A stretch of 64,000 nucleotides of DNA from Comamonadaceae bacterium. Lineage in GTDB: Bacteria > Pseudomonadota > Gammaproteobacteria > Burkholderiales > Burkholderiaceae_C. The stretch is taken from the NCBI GenBank assembly GCA_947454955.1, contig CANGLW010000003.1, forward strand, positions 62,001 through 126,000. The letters run 5' to 3'. This document shows positions 1-9,175 of the stretch, piece after piece. Numbering within the stretch: position 1 is the stretch's first letter; each line of letters opens with the position of its first letter. The translations under genes and the position numbers were made by a program. The notes under the pieces were generated by a model. That model saw only the letters and a list, made by a program, of their open reading frames with translations. It was not told where the DNA came from and did no database searches.

Positions 1-502
1 TTTCCGCCGCGCTGTGCGCGCCGGTGACGATGTGCACCTTGGCTTCCAAGCGGATGCCGCTCATGCCGATGGGCTCGCGCACATCTTGGCCGTCGATGAT
101 GAACTCTTGCGGCTCAACCAACAACAAACGCTGGTCGGTCGAGATGTTGATGGCCTTGGCGGTTTCCACCACGCGGCCCACGTCTGCCGCGGTGACTTCG
201 CGGTCTTTGACGGCCACCATGCCGCTGGAGTTGATGCCGCGAATATGGCTGCCGGTGATGCCGGTGTAAACGCGGCTGATTTTGCAGTCGGCCATCAGCT
301 CGGCTTCTTTCAAAGCCTGCTGAATGCTTTGCACGGTGGCGTCGATGTTGACCACCACACCGCGCTTGAGGCCGTTGCTCGGGGCCACACCCAGGCCAGC
401 GAGTTTGAGTTCGCCCCCGGGCTGCACCTCGGCCACCACCACCATGATTTTGGCCGTCCCGATGTCCAGGCCAACCACCAAGTCTTTGTACTCTTTTGCC
501 AT
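1..502 (-). CDS. ftsA: Cell division protein FtsA (N-terminal part; cut by window edge)
   Basis: FtsA is the actin-like ATPase that tethers FtsZ filaments to the inner membrane and recruits later divisome proteins. The visible 167 residues begin MAKEYKDLVVGLDIGTAKI, which carries the phosphate-1 motif of the actin/Hsp70 fold (DIGT), and continue into the FtsA-specific 1C subdomain. The C-terminal half, including the membrane-binding helix, lies beyond position 1. The ATG at 502 follows the ftsQ stop by 13 bases, and the gene is last of the visible dcw cluster, as in most proteobacteria. The identification rests on sequence and gene order together. Confidence 0.95.
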   Translation of the reverse strand, partial: MAKEYKDLVVGLDIGTAKIMVVVAEVQPGGELKLAGLGVAPSNGLKRGVVVNIDATVQSIQQALKEAELMADCKISRVYTGITGSHIRGINSSGMVAVKDREVTAADVGRVVETAKAINISTDQRLLLVEPQEFIIDGQDVREPIGMSGIRLEAKVHIVTGAHSAAE

Positions 503-515
503 AGTGCGTCTTTCC

Positions 516-1289
516 TTATTTCTTTTTCACATCAGCGCTGGTCGTCACACCGCGCAAACGAAGGGCGTAGCCATCCTCGTAGCGCAGATCGGCGGATTCC
601 AAAGCGTTGAGGCGCCGTCCGTAGCGCGAGGTCACTTGCGTCACGGTTCTTAAAAAACGTTGGGTGCGAGCGGTCACTTCTTCTTCGTTACCGCGGCCCA
701 GCTCCACCACCGCGCCGGTGTCCAAAGACACGCGCCAGCTGCCGCGGTTGCTCATTTCCAAATCGGTCAGGGGCAGGTCCACCGCGTCAAACACCGGCAA
801 CAAGGCGCGGTACATGGCCAGCACCGAGCCCGCTTGGTTGAGCGGGCCGTTCAGGCGTGGGAGTTCTTGCTCCAGATCGTCCACATTGGCCTCGAACACC
901 TCGCCTTGGGTGTTGATGAGGGTGGAGGCACCGTCATCGCCCCAGAAGGCTACGGGCTTGTGTTCTTCCAAAATCACTTGCAGGCGGTTGGGGAACTCGC
1001 GGCGCACCACCGCTTTGCGCACCCAGGGCGCAGACTCGAACACCTCGCGGGCTTGCGCCAAATCCACCGTCAGGAAGGTGCCGTTCAAACGCGAGGCCAC
1101 GTTGGCACGCAAGGTCACCGCGTTGTTGTGGCTCACATCGCCGGTGACGGTGATGCCGCGGATGTCAAACACCTCATGGCGCACCACCCAGCTCACCAAA
1201 GCGCCCGCGCCCAGCAGCACGAAGCACAGCACCAACAACTGGGTGCTGAGGTTCATGAGCCGGATGTCGACGCTTTGGGGCATGTCCAT
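516..1289 (-). CDS. ftsQ: Cell division protein FtsQ
   Basis: FtsQ is a bitopic inner-membrane protein linking early and late divisome components through FtsB/FtsL. The 257-residue product has a short cytoplasmic N-terminus, one membrane segment at about residues 16-38 (STQLLVLCFVLLGAGALVSW), a POTRA domain (about 42-112) and the FtsQ beta domain. The frame stays open upstream to 1487, but that extension overlaps ddl and looks like shadow coding. The ATG at 1289 is two bases past the ddl stop and gives a normal FtsQ N-terminus, so I chose it. Confidence 0.93.
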   Translation of the reverse strand: MDMPQSVDIRLMNLSTQLLVLCFVLLGAGALVSWVVRHEVFDIRGITVTGDVSHNNAVTLRANVASRLNGTFLTVDLAQAREVFESAPWVRKAVVRREFPNRLQVILEEHKPVAFWGDDGASTLINTQGEVFEANVDDLEQELPRLNGPLNQAGSVLAMYRALLPVFDAVDLPLTDLEMSNRGSWRVSLDTGAVVELGRGNEEEVTARTQRFLRTVTQVTSRYGRRLNALESADLRYEDGYALRLRGVTTSADVKKK

Positions 1290-1291
1290 GG

Positions 1292-2242
1292 TCAGGCCTT
1301 GGTCTGGTCCAGGGTGGCGCTTTGCAGCAAGCGCACACACAGTTCGTCGTAAGCGATGCCACTGGCCTTGGCCGACATGGGCACCAGCGAGTGCCCGGTC
1401 ATGCCAGGCGCGGTGTTGATTTCCAACAAGTAGGGTTGACGGGTGCGCGCATCGATCATCACATCGGCACGCGCCCAACCGCGGCAACCCAAGGTCTTGT
1501 AGGCCTTGAGCACCAGGGCTTGGATGGCGGCCTCTTCACCGGCGGGCAAACCGCAGGGCACCAGGTACTGGGTGTCGTCGTTGAAGTATTTGTTTTGGTA
1601 GTCGTAGTTGCCACCGGGCGCCACGATGCGAATCACCGGCAGGGCTTGGGCGCTGGCGCCACTGCCCAGCACCGGCACGGTGACTTCATCACCGGCAATG
1701 AACTGCTCGCACAAAACCTGTGGGTCGTGCTGCGCGGCGGCTGTGTAAGCGGCTTCGCATTGCGCGATGTCCATCACCTTGGTCAGGCCGATGGTGGAGC
1801 CTTCGCGCGCGGGCTTAACAATCATCGGTGCGCCCAGGGCCTTGAACGCGGCTTGCGTGGCCTGCACGCTGTCCACCTGTTGCCAAGCGGGGGTGGACAA
1901 ACCTTCAGCGCGCCAAATGCGCTTGGTCATGGTTTTGTCGATGGCGATGCTCGAGGCCATCACGCCTGAGCCGGTGTAGGGAATGCCCAGCAATTCGAGC
2001 GCGCCTTGCACCGTGCCGTCTTCACCAAAGCGGCCATGCAAGGCAATGAAGCAACGATCGAACCCTTCGCGTTTGAGGTCGCTCAAATCGCGTTCTTTCG
2101 GGTCAAACGCGTGGGCGTTCACACCGCGTTCTTGCAATGCTTTCAACACACCACTGCCCGACATGATCGAGATGTCGCGCTCAGCCGACGAGCCGCCCAT
2201 GAGCACCGCCACTTTGCCTAAATTGATCGAGCCCGTGCTCAT
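1292..2242 (-). CDS. ddl: D-alanine--D-alanine ligase
   Basis: This cytoplasmic ATP-grasp enzyme joins two D-alanines to make the dipeptide that MurF adds to the peptidoglycan precursor. The 316 residues match the DdlB length. Visible motifs are the N-terminal loop [17 protein letters not shown], the ATP-grasp lysine region [14 protein letters not shown], and the metal/nucleotide segment [20 protein letters not shown]. The start overlaps the murC stop by four bases (ATGA), and ftsQ follows after two bases, so translation is probably coupled on both sides. Confidence 0.97.
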   Translation of the reverse strand: MSTGSINLGKVAVLMGGSSAERDISIMSGSGVLKALQERGVNAHAFDPKERDLSDLKREGFDRCFIALHGRFGEDGTVQGALELLGIPYTGSGVMASSIAIDKTMTKRIWRAEGLSTPAWQQVDSVQATQAAFKALGAPMIVKPAREGSTIGLTKVMDIAQCEAAYTAAAQHDPQVLCEQFIAGDEVTVPVLGSGASAQALPVIRIVAPGGNYDYQNKYFNDDTQYLVPCGLPAGEEAAIQALVLKAYKTLGCRGWARADVMIDARTRQPYLLEINTAPGMTGHSLVPMSAKASGIAYDELCVRLLQSATLDQTKA

Positions 2243-3660
2243 GCTTTTCCCTCTGCTTTGTTTTCTGCTTTAGTTTTGGTAGCACCAGGCACAGCACCCA
2301 TGCTGCCTGCACCCATACACATCACCACATCCCCAGCACGTGCGTTGTCCACAATGGCTTGCGGCATGGCGGCAATGTCATCCACAAATACCGGTTCAAC
2401 CTTGCCCGCCACCCGCAGTGCGCGCATGAGGGCGCGGCCATCGGCCGCCACAATCGGCGCTTCGCCAGCGGCATAAACCTCGCTGAGCAAGACCGCATCA
2501 GCCTGGCCCATGACACGCACGAAGTCTTCAAAACAATCGCGGGTGCGGGTGTAACGGTGCGGCTGAAAGGCCAGCACCAAACGCTGCCCCGGGAAGGCGC
2601 CACGCGCAGCGGCCAAGGTGGCCGCCATTTCCACCGGGTGGTGGCCGTAGTCGTCAATCAAGGTGAAGGTGCCGCTGCCGTTTTTCACCGGCAGCTCGCC
2701 GTAACGCTGGAAGCGGCGGCCCACCCCTTTGAACTCGGCCAGGGCTTTGAGCAAGGCGGCGTCGTCAACTTCCAACTCGGCAGCCACCGCGATGGCCGAG
2801 AGCGCGTTGAGCACGTTGTGCATGCCAGGCAGGTTGAGCACCACTTCCAGGTCGGGCATGACCACGCCGTTACGGCGCTGCACGGTGAAATGCATTTGCG
2901 CACCCACTGCACGCACGTTCACCGCACGCACTTGCGCTTCGTCGTTCAAGCCGTAGCTGGTGATGGGGCACGACAAATCTTGCGCCACTTCGCGCACCGC
3001 GGCGTCGTCGGTGCACAAAATCGCGGTGCCGTAAAACGGCATGCGGTGCAGGAAATCGACAAACGCTTTTTTGAGCTTGTTGAAATCGTGCCCGTAGGTT
3101 TCCATGTGGTCGGCGTCGATGTTGGTCACCACCGCCATCACCGGCAAGAGGTTGAGGAAAGACGCGTCCGACTCGTCGGCCTCCACCACGATGTAGTCGC
3201 CACTGCCCAGACGCGCATTGGCGCCTGCGCTGTTGAGGCGGCCACCAATCACAAAGGTTGGGTCCAGCCCAGCCTCGCCCAACACGCTGGCCACCAAGCT
3301 GGTGGTGGTGGTTTTGCCGTGGGTGCCGGCAATTGCGATGCCACGCTTGAGGCGCATGAGCTCGGCGAGCATGAGCGCACGCGGCACGATGGGGATGTGC
3401 TTGGCACGCGCCGCCACCACCTCGGGGTTGTCGCTCTTCACCGCTGTGGAGGTGACCACCGCATCGGCACCAGCGATGTTGTCGGGCGTGTGGCCAATGT
3501 GCGTGCGGATGCCCAAAGAGGCCAAACGCTGCAAGGTGGCGCTGTCCGACAGGTCAGAGCCGGAGATGACATAACCCAGGTTGTGCAGCACCTCGGCAAT
3601 GCCCGACATGCCCGAACCACCCAGGCCCACAAAATGGATGTGACGGATGGCGTGCTTCAT
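2239..3660 (-). CDS. murC: UDP-N-acetylmuramate--L-alanine ligase
   Basis: MurC adds L-alanine to UDP-MurNAc, the first amino-acid step of peptidoglycan precursor synthesis. The 473-residue protein has the three Mur-ligase domains: a Rossmann-like UDP-binding domain with [14 protein letters not shown] near the N-terminus, the ATPase P-loop [11 protein letters not shown] (about 111-121), and a C-terminal domain containing the conserved DDYGHHPVE segment. The histidine in the P-loop (GTHGKTT rather than GTNGKTT) is typical of MurC and separates it from MurD/E/F in the same cluster. It overlaps murG and ddl by four bases each. Confidence 0.98.
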   Translation of the reverse strand: MKHAIRHIHFVGLGGSGMSGIAEVLHNLGYVISGSDLSDSATLQRLASLGIRTHIGHTPDNIAGADAVVTSTAVKSDNPEVVAARAKHIPIVPRALMLAELMRLKRGIAIAGTHGKTTTTSLVASVLGEAGLDPTFVIGGRLNSAGANARLGSGDYIVVEADESDASFLNLLPVMAVVTNIDADHMETYGHDFNKLKKAFVDFLHRMPFYGTAILCTDDAAVREVAQDLSCPITSYGLNDEAQVRAVNVRAVGAQMHFTVQRRNGVVMPDLEVVLNLPGMHNVLNALSAIAVAAELEVDDAALLKALAEFKGVGRRFQRYGELPVKNGSGTFTLIDDYGHHPVEMAATLAAARGAFPGQRLVLAFQPHRYTRTRDCFEDFVRVMGQADAVLLSEVYAAGEAPIVAADGRALMRALRVAGKVEPVFVDDIAAMPQAIVDNARAGDVVMCMGAGSMGAVPGATKTKAENKAEGKA

Positions 3661-4736
3661 GCGGCCAACGCCTCGCAGCTGGCCACCACCTCGCGCGTGG
3701 CGTGGGTTTTAGCCAGGCTTTGTGCCTTTTGCGCCCAATTCAAAAGGGTGGCGCGCTCTAAATTCTGCAGCATGTCTGCTAATTTTTCTGAAGTCAAATC
3801 GGCTTGTTGGATCAGCACGCCTGCACCTTGCGACACCAGAAATTGCGCATTGCTGGTTTGGTGGTCGTCCACCGCAAAGGGGAAAGGCACGAACAGGGCC
3901 GGCGCACCCACCGCTGCCAGTTCGGTCACGGTACTGGCACCGGCGCGCGCAATCACCAGATCGGCTTGTGCAAAGGCTTCAGCGGTGTTGGTGATGAAAG
4001 GCGTGAGTTCGGCTTGCACACCTGCAGCTTGGTAGTTGGCGCGCAGGGCGTCGATTTGTTTGGCACCACTTTGGTGGGTGACGATGGGGCGCTGGTCTGC
4101 GCTGATCAGACCTAAGGCAGCGGGCACCACCTCGTTCAACACTTTCGCGCCTAAGCTGCCGCCCACCACCAACACACGCAGAGGACCTGTGCGGCCTGCA
4201 AAGCGCGTGGCCGGGTCGGCCTGATGCAAGAACTCAGCGCGAAGCGGGTTACCCACCCAATGCGCTTTGGGCAGCACATGCGGAAACGCGGTGAACACGC
4301 GGTCAGCCACTTGCGCCAAAATTTTGTTGACCATGCCGGCCACAGAATTTTGCTCATGCAAGATCAGCGGCTTGCCCAGCAACACCGCCATCATGCCGGC
4401 CGGGAAGGTGATGTAGCCGCCCAAGCCCACCACCACATCGGGCTTGACGCGGCGAATGACCGAGATGCTTTGCGCAAAAGCTTTGAGCAAACGCAGGGGC
4501 AAGAAGGCCAAGGTGCTCACGCCCTTGCCACGCACGCCTGAGAAATCAATCGTCTCGAACGCGAAACCTTGCGGGGGCACGAGTTGGCTTTCCATGCTGG
4601 GCGACTCGGCGCTGCCGCGCCCACCCAACCAATGCACGCGCCAGCCTTTGTCGCGCAAGGCGGTTGCCACGGCCAAGCCCGGGAAGATGTGCCCACCCGT
4701 GCCGCCCGCCATGACCAGTGCGCAGGGTTGGGTCAT
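3657..4736 (-). CDS. murG: UDP-GlcNAc:lipid I N-acetylglucosaminyltransferase MurG
   Basis: MurG transfers GlcNAc onto lipid I to form lipid II on the cytoplasmic face of the membrane. The 359-residue product has the N-terminal glycine-rich loop ([17 protein letters not shown]), a second glycine loop ([13 protein letters not shown]) and the GT28 donor-binding region [23 protein letters not shown]...DDHQTSNA. The frame is open to 4826, but the upstream part is the tandem repeat at the ftsW-murG junction. The ATG at 4736, preceded by GGAGG at a good distance and overlapping the last mini-ORF stop as ATGA, is the sensible start. Confidence 0.96.
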   Translation of the reverse strand: MTQPCALVMAGGTGGHIFPGLAVATALRDKGWRVHWLGGRGSAESPSMESQLVPPQGFAFETIDFSGVRGKGVSTLAFLPLRLLKAFAQSISVIRRVKPDVVVGLGGYITFPAGMMAVLLGKPLILHEQNSVAGMVNKILAQVADRVFTAFPHVLPKAHWVGNPLRAEFLHQADPATRFAGRTGPLRVLVVGGSLGAKVLNEVVPAALGLISADQRPIVTHQSGAKQIDALRANYQAAGVQAELTPFITNTAEAFAQADLVIARAGASTVTELAAVGAPALFVPFPFAVDDHQTSNAQFLVSQGAGVLIQQADLTSEKLADMLQNLERATLLNWAQKAQSLAKTHATREVVASCEALAA

Positions 4737-4822
4737 ACACGTCCTCCGTGCATCAGCCACGTTACTGGCGCAACGTGACGCGCTGCGCGCGTTTGCCCAT
4801 TTTGCAGAAACAAGCAGCTCAT
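4733..4822 (-). CDS. 29-residue mini-ORF B, second 86-bp repeat (ftsW-murG junction)
   Basis: This small reading frame translates as [20 protein letters not shown] then TWLMHGGRV, 29 residues. A GGAGG ribosome-binding site sits six bases before its ATG. Its ATG overlaps the stop of mini-ORF A as ATGA, and its own TGA overlaps the murG ATG in the same way. It differs from mini-ORF A at two residues (PV for SA), and both end in MHGGRV like FtsW itself. Whether it makes a stable peptide, or only passes ribosomes from ftsW to murG, cannot be told from sequence. No known family is recognised. Confidence 0.45.
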   Translation of the reverse strand: MSCLFLQNGQTRAARHVAPVTWLMHGGRV

Positions 4823-4925
4823 ACACGGCCTCCGTGCATCAGCCACGTTGCTGACGCAACGTGGCGCGCTGCGCGCGTTTGCCCATTTTGCAGAAACAGG
4901 CAACTCATACACGGCCTCCGTGCAT
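4734..4925. repeat. Tandem 86-bp repeats between ftsW and murG
   Basis: Two full 86-bp units (4734-4819 and 4820-4905) and a 20-bp third start (4906-4925) begin at the same CATACACG[T/G]CCTCCG word with an exact 86-bp period. The two full units differ at only a few positions. Each unit also holds two internal inverted repeats: CCACGTTG/CAACGTGG at the second unit (4852-4873 region) and GCGCGC-T-GCGCGC. The repeats sit in a cluster where all other junctions are overlapping or nearly so, so they are an insertion or local duplication. Confidence 0.9.
4819..4908 (-). CDS. 29-residue mini-ORF A, first 86-bp repeat (ftsW-murG junction)
   Basis: This frame translates as [20 protein letters not shown] then TWLMHGGRV. 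Its ATG overlaps the ftsW TGA (ATGA), and its TGA overlaps the ATG of mini-ORF B. A GGAGG lies six bases upstream, but that site and the start codon fall inside a predicted 21-bp RNA hairpin. The repeat period of 86 bases equals a 90-base ORF minus a 4-base overlap, so the coupling geometry has been kept in each copy. The function is unknown; the frame may simply be a by-product of duplicating the junction. Confidence 0.45.
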   Translation of the reverse strand: MSCLFLQNGQTRAARHVASATWLMHGGRV

Positions 4926-4938
4926 GAGTTGCCTGTTT
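4894..4938 (-). promoter_or_regulatory. Long RNA hairpin over the end of ftsW, sequestering a start codon
   Basis: On the minus strand the arms AAACAGGCAACTCAT (4938-4924) and ATGAGTTGCCTGTTT (4908-4894) are exact reverse complements. The intervening bases GCACGG-AGG-CCGTGT extend the stem by six pairs including one G-U, giving 21 pairs with an AGG triloop. GGAGG (4919-4915) lies half in the stem and half in the loop, and the ATG of mini-ORF A is fully paired. Such a stem could restrain translation downstream of ftsW or act as an RNase processing site. That role is inferred. Confidence 0.6.
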
Positions 4939-6161
4939 TCATAATCAACCCTCAAGACCACGGCGATGGCCACCAGGTTCATCAGGATGGCCGAACCGCC
5001 GTAACTCATGAGTGGTAGCGTGAGGCCCTTGGTGGGCAAGGCGCCGAGGTTCACGCCCATGTTGATGAAGGCTTGGAAGCCCACCCAAATGCCCACACCT
5101 TGTGCCACCAGGCCTGCAAAGATGCGGTCCATGGCGATGGCTTGGCGGCCGATGTGCATGATGCGGCGGGTCAGCCATAGAAAGAGGCCAATCACGGTGA
5201 TCACGCCCACCAGGCCGAATTCTTCGCCGATGACGGCGAGCAAAAAGTCGGTGTGCGCTTCGGGCAACCAGTGCAGCTTTTCAATGCTGCCACCCAGGCC
5301 CACACCAAAAATTTCGCCACGGCCAATCGCAATCAGCGAGTGCGAGAGTTGGTAGCCCTTGCCCAGCGCGTGCTTCTCGTCCCAAGGGTCGAGGTAGGCA
5401 AAAATGCGTTCGCGGCGCCATTCGCTGGTCATGATGATCATGCCGAAGGCCAGCACCAGAATCGCGGCGATCAGGAAGAACATGCGGGCGTTCACGCCAC
5501 CCAGAAACAAGATGCCCATGGCGATCACCGCGATCACCAAGAAGGCACCCATGTCAGGCTCGGCCAGCAAGAGCGAACCCACCAGAGCCACAGCCACGCC
5601 CATGGGCAGCACGGCGCGGAAGAAGCGCTCTTTGACTTCCATCTTGCGCACCATGTAGTCCGAGGCGTAAATGAGGACTGCGAACTTGGCAAGTTCTGAG
5701 GGCTGGAAGTTCATGATGCCCAGCGAGATCCAGCGGCGCGCACCGTTCACACCTTTGCCAATCACCGGGATCAGCACCACCACCAGCAACAAGATGGAGG
5801 CCACGAACAACCAGGGCGCCATTTTTTCCCAGGTCTTGATGGGCACCTGAAACGCCAACAAAGCACCAATGAAAGCCACCACCAGCGAGAGCATGTGGCG
5901 GGTCAGGAAGTGGGTGTGGGCGTAGCGCGCGAACTTGGGGTTGTCGGGCATCGCGATCGATGCGGAATACACCATCACCATGCCCCAGGCCAGGAGTGCG
6001 ACCACCACCCAGATGAGGGTCTGGTCAAAGCCCAGCACGCGGTTGGGACGCACGGTGGTGCTGCCGTAATCGTTACCCAGGCGCACCGGCAGCACGTCTT
6101 GCGCGGCCTCGGTGGCACGGCCAAACCAGCCTTTGATGTTGGGCAGGCTCAGCGCGCTCAT
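4905..6161 (-). CDS. ftsW: Lipid II-linked peptidoglycan polymerase FtsW (SEDS family)
   Basis: FtsW is the septal SEDS glycosyltransferase that works with FtsI. The 418-residue protein has about ten hydrophobic segments and the SEDS signatures [17 protein letters not shown], the acidic loop segment [20 protein letters not shown], and the C-terminal [20 protein letters not shown]. It overlaps the murD stop by four bases. Its last residues (RQLMHGGRV) and stop codon lie inside the tandem repeat, so the extreme C-terminus may have been rewritten by the repeat. The catalytic core looks intact. Confidence 0.97.
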   Translation of the reverse strand: MSALSLPNIKGWFGRATEAAQDVLPVRLGNDYGSTTVRPNRVLGFDQTLIWVVVALLAWGMVMVYSASIAMPDNPKFARYAHTHFLTRHMLSLVVAFIGALLAFQVPIKTWEKMAPWLFVASILLLVVVLIPVIGKGVNGARRWISLGIMNFQPSELAKFAVLIYASDYMVRKMEVKERFFRAVLPMGVAVALVGSLLLAEPDMGAFLVIAVIAMGILFLGGVNARMFFLIAAILVLAFGMIIMTSEWRRERIFAYLDPWDEKHALGKGYQLSHSLIAIGRGEIFGVGLGGSIEKLHWLPEAHTDFLLAVIGEEFGLVGVITVIGLFLWLTRRIMHIGRQAIAMDRIFAGLVAQGVGIWVGFQAFINMGVNLGALPTKGLTLPLMSYGGSAILMNLVAIAVVLRVDYENRQLMHGGRV

Positions 6162-7993
6162 GCAAGCACCCCCATGTCCACCCCAGCGTCTTGGGCCAAG
6201 GCTTGCACCGCTTGCACAAACACTTGCGCGCGGTGCGCGTAGTTGTCAAACATGTCCAGGCTGGCGCAGGCGGGTGACAGCAGCACCGCATCACCGGCTT
6301 GCGCGGCTTGCGTGGCCAGCTTGACCGCATGCGGCAAATCAGCCGCGTCATGCAGGGCCACGCTGGTGTGGCTCAAAGCTTCGCGGATGAGTGCGGCGTC
6401 ACGGCCGATCAACACCACCGCACGCACACAAGCTTGCACCGGTGCGGCCAGTGGCGAGAAGTCTTGGCCTTTGCCGTCACCCCCCAAAATCACCACCAGC
6501 TTGCGGTCTTCGCCCAGGCCTTGCAAGGCAGCCACGGTGGCGCCCACATTGGTGCCTTTGCTGTCGTCGATGTACTCGACCTCGTTCACAATGGCTACGC
6601 TTTCTGCACGGTGCGGCTCACCGCGGTACTCACGCAGGCCATACAACATGGGTGCGAGAGTGCAGCCCGCGGCTTGCGCTAATGCCAAGGCTGCGAGCGC
6701 GTTGGTGGCGTTATGGCGACCGCGGATGCGCAAAGCGTCTGCAGGCATCAAACGCTGGATGAAAATTTCTTCGACCTCATCGCGACGGCGCTTTTGGGTT
6801 TCATCGGCCTCTTGGGCACGCACCAACCAGCGCATGCCATTGACCACCTCGATGCCGTAGTCACCCGGGCGCTGGGGCATGTCGCCGCCAAACTGGGTGT
6901 TGGCACGCTGCACAAACTTGCCGCCCTTCATGCGCACTGGTGCAGGCAGCATGGCCATGACCGCCATGTCTTCGCGGTTGAGCACCATGAGCGCGCGTTC
7001 ACCAAAAATGCGCGCCTTGGCTGCGGCGTAAGCGCTCATGCTGCCGTGCCAGTCCAGGTGGTCTTGGGTGAGGTTGAGCACCACCGCGGCGGTAGGCTCG
7101 AAACCACGCACCTCGTCCAATTGAAAACTGGAGAGCTCCAGCACCCAGACCTGGGGCAAGGTTTGCGCATCCAGATGTTCGGCCAGGGTGTCGAGCAGTG
7201 TGGGGCCGATGTTGCCGGCTACCGCCACGGTTTTGCCCGCACGCGCCACCAGCTGACCGGTCAGCGAGGTGACGGTGGTTTTGCCGTTGGTGCCGGTGAT
7301 CGCCAAGACCTTGGGCAGGTAGCGACCATCGTCTTCAGGCTCGGGCGGTGGCAGGTTATCCAGCACGGGCAGCGGTTCGTCGTCTGCGTCGTCGGTTGAT
7401 GTAGCAACTTCACCAACTTCATCTTGGGCTGGCGACGAGGTGTCAGCCTGTGCATCAACCGTGGTGTCTGCGGTGATCTGTGTTGCCACATCAGCAGGCG
7501 ATTGCGCAGGCAACTCAGTTGTAGCATCTGCTACTGAATCAATAGCACCTTCAGTAGTTGATTCGGCTCCAAGCTGTTCGTTCGCCTCAACCCCCGTCTC
7601 TACATCCGAATCTACATCTCCCTCAACAGACGCACCCTCTTCCACCAAGGGGTTGGCCAGGTCATGCAAGGCTGCCGCAAACAAGTCCAACTCGCCGCCC
7701 GTCCACAAGCCGATCGCGCGTGCAGCGTTCCACACCGGGGCAACAGACTCAGGGCTCAAGCCTGGGCTCTTGAAGACCGCGCGCACGTCAGCGTTTAACA
7801 AACCTTCGGTGAATTCACCGCCAACAAAATTCACCTGCGGCAAATGCTCCGCCAACCACGCACGTTGAGGCGGGTTCTCACGTGTGTCAGCCACGGTGAC
7901 TTGCGCGCCGCAGCGCATGCACCAGCGGGCCATGGCCAGGCCTGAGGCACCCAGCCCCAGCACCAGCACATGAAGTCCGTTCAGGTTGCGCAC
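6158..7993 (-). CDS. murD: UDP-N-acetylmuramoylalanine--D-glutamate ligase with acidic insertion
   Basis: MurD adds D-glutamate to UDP-MurNAc-L-Ala. The protein has 611 residues, against about 440-500 for most MurD. The N-terminal Rossmann-like domain ([16 protein letters not shown]) is normal to about residue 116. A low-complexity stretch rich in Asp, Glu, Thr, Ala and Val follows to about residue 222. The Mur-ligase core then starts with [13 protein letters not shown] (about 232-244) and runs normally, including [11 protein letters not shown] and a [20 protein letters not shown] tail motif. The insertion joins domain 1 to domain 2, away from the active-site loops. mraY ends three bases upstream. 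Confidence 0.95.
   Translation of the reverse strand: MRNLNGLHVLVLGLGASGLAMARWCMRCGAQVTVADTRENPPQRAWLAEHLPQVNFVGGEFTEGLLNADVRAVFKSPGLSPESVAPVWNAARAIGLWTGGELDLFAAALHDLANPLVEEGASVEGDVDSDVETGVEANEQLGAESTTEGAIDSVADATTELPAQSPADVATQITADTTVDAQADTSSPAQDEVGEVATSTDDADDEPLPVLDNLPPPEPEDDGRYLPKVLAITGTNGKTTVTSLTGQLVARAGKTVAVAGNIGPTLLDTLAEHLDAQTLPQVWVLELSSFQLDEVRGFEPTAAVVLNLTQDHLDWHGSMSAYAAAKARIFGERALMVLNREDMAVMAMLPAPVRMKGGKFVQRANTQFGGDMPQRPGDYGIEVVNGMRWLVRAQEADETQKRRRDEVEEIFIQRLMPADALRIRGRHNATNALAALALAQAAGCTLAPMLYGLREYRGEPHRAESVAIVNEVEYIDDSKGTNVGATVAALQGLGEDRKLVVILGGDGKGQDFSPLAAPVQACVRAVVLIGRDAALIREALSHTSVALHDAADLPHAVKLATQAAQAGDAVLLSPACASLDMFDNYAHRAQVFVQAVQALAQDAGVDMGVLA
7530..7546. repeat. 17-nt palindromic element (degenerate), inside murD insertion
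   Basis: GCTAC-TGAATCA-ATAGC, one base off the perfect 5-7-5 form in the left arm. It lies in the acidic insertion of murD. A second overlapping inverted repeat, CTACTGA (7531-7537) with TCAGTAG (7551-7557), is also present. Confidence 0.5.
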
Positions 7994-7996
7994 GTC

Positions 7997-9175
7997 TTAC
8001 CTCAGCTTCAAGGTGGACAAACCCACCAAACACAAGAGCATGGTGATGATCCAAAAACGAACCACCACCTGGGTTTCTTTCCAACCGCTTTTCTCAAAGT
8101 GGTGGTGCAGCGGCGCCATCTTCAAGATGCGACGGCCTTCGCCGTACTTGCGCTTGGTGTACTTGAAGTAGCTCACCTGCAGCATCACCGAGAGGGCCTC
8201 CACCACAAAAATGCCGCCCATGATGGCCAGCACAATTTCTTGACGCACGATCACGGCGATGGTGCCCAAGGCACCCCCCAAAGCCAGCGCGCCCACATCG
8301 CCCATGAAGACCTGCGCGGGGTGGGTGTTGAACCACAAAAACGCCAAGCCCGCGCCTGCCATGGCCGAGCAGAAAATCAACAACTCACCCGAGCCGGGGA
8401 TGTAGGGGAAGAACAGGTATTTGGAATAGACCGCACTGCCGGTGACATACGCGAACACACCCAGGGCCGAGCCCACCATCACCACCGGCATGATGGCCAG
8501 GCCGTCCAGACCATCCGTCAAGTTGACCGCGTTGCTCGAACCCACGATGACCAGGTAAGTCATGATCACAAAACCGAACACACCCAGCGGGTAGCTGACC
8601 TCTTTGAAGAAGGGCAAGAGCAAACCGGCTTTGGGCGGCAGGTTCACATCAAAGCCCGACTTCACCCAGGTGTAGAAGAGTTCGAGCACGCGCAGGTTGC
8701 TGCTCTCAGAAATGCTGAACACCAAATAGAGGGCGGCCAACAAACCGATGGCCGATTGCCACATGTATTTCTCGCGCGAGCGCATGCCCTCGGGGTCTTT
8801 GTGCACCACCTTGCGCCAGTCGTCGGCCCAACCAATCGCACCAAAGCCCAAGGTGACCAGCAGCACGATCCACACAAAGCGGTTGCTCCAGTCAAACCAC
8901 AACAGCGTGGAGATGGCGATCGACAACAGAATCAACACACCCCCCATGGTGGGCGTGCCGCTTTTGCTCAAGTGGCTTTGCATGCCGTAGCCGCGGATGG
9001 GCTGACCGATCTTCAAAGACGTCAAACGGCGGATCACCCAGGGGCCAGCCACCAGGCCCATGAGCAGCGCGGTCAAGGCGGCCATGACGGCGCGGAAGGT
9101 GAGGTACTGGAAGACCCGGAAGAACCCGAAATCGGGCGACATACTTTGCAACCATTGGGCCAGGCTAAGCAGCAT
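7997..9175 (-). CDS. mraY: Phospho-N-acetylmuramoyl-pentapeptide-transferase MraY
   Basis: MraY is the integral membrane enzyme that makes lipid I from UDP-MurNAc-pentapeptide and undecaprenyl phosphate. The 392-residue product has about ten membrane segments and the family signatures KSGTPTMGG near the N-terminus, the catalytic [13 protein letters not shown], and the cytoplasmic histidine loop APLHHHFE near the C-terminus. The start [11 protein letters not shown] resembles characterised MraY N-termini. It overlaps the end of murF by 11 bases. Confidence 0.98.
   Translation of the reverse strand: MLLSLAQWLQSMSPDFGFFRVFQYLTFRAVMAALTALLMGLVAGPWVIRRLTSLKIGQPIRGYGMQSHLSKSGTPTMGGVLILLSIAISTLLWFDWSNRFVWIVLLVTLGFGAIGWADDWRKVVHKDPEGMRSREKYMWQSAIGLLAALYLVFSISESSNLRVLELFYTWVKSGFDVNLPPKAGLLLPFFKEVSYPLGVFGFVIMTYLVIVGSSNAVNLTDGLDGLAIMPVVMVGSALGVFAYVTGSAVYSKYLFFPYIPGSGELLIFCSAMAGAGLAFLWFNTHPAQVFMGDVGALALGGALGTIAVIVRQEIVLAIMGGIFVVEALSVMLQVSYFKYTKRKYGEGRRILKMAPLHHHFEKSGWKETQVVVRFWIITMLLCLVGLSTLKLR

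Noticed and set aside
1290-1487. N-terminal extension of ftsQ, 66 residues
   Set aside because: It overlaps ddl entirely, contains no FtsQ character, and the ATG at 1289 gives a normal protein.
2359-4035. A 558-codon open frame on the plus strand opposite murC and murG
   Set aside because: It is the high-GC shadow of the real genes: its translation is rich in His/Gln/Arg with no domain, and both Mur-ligase and MurG motifs are clear on the other strand.
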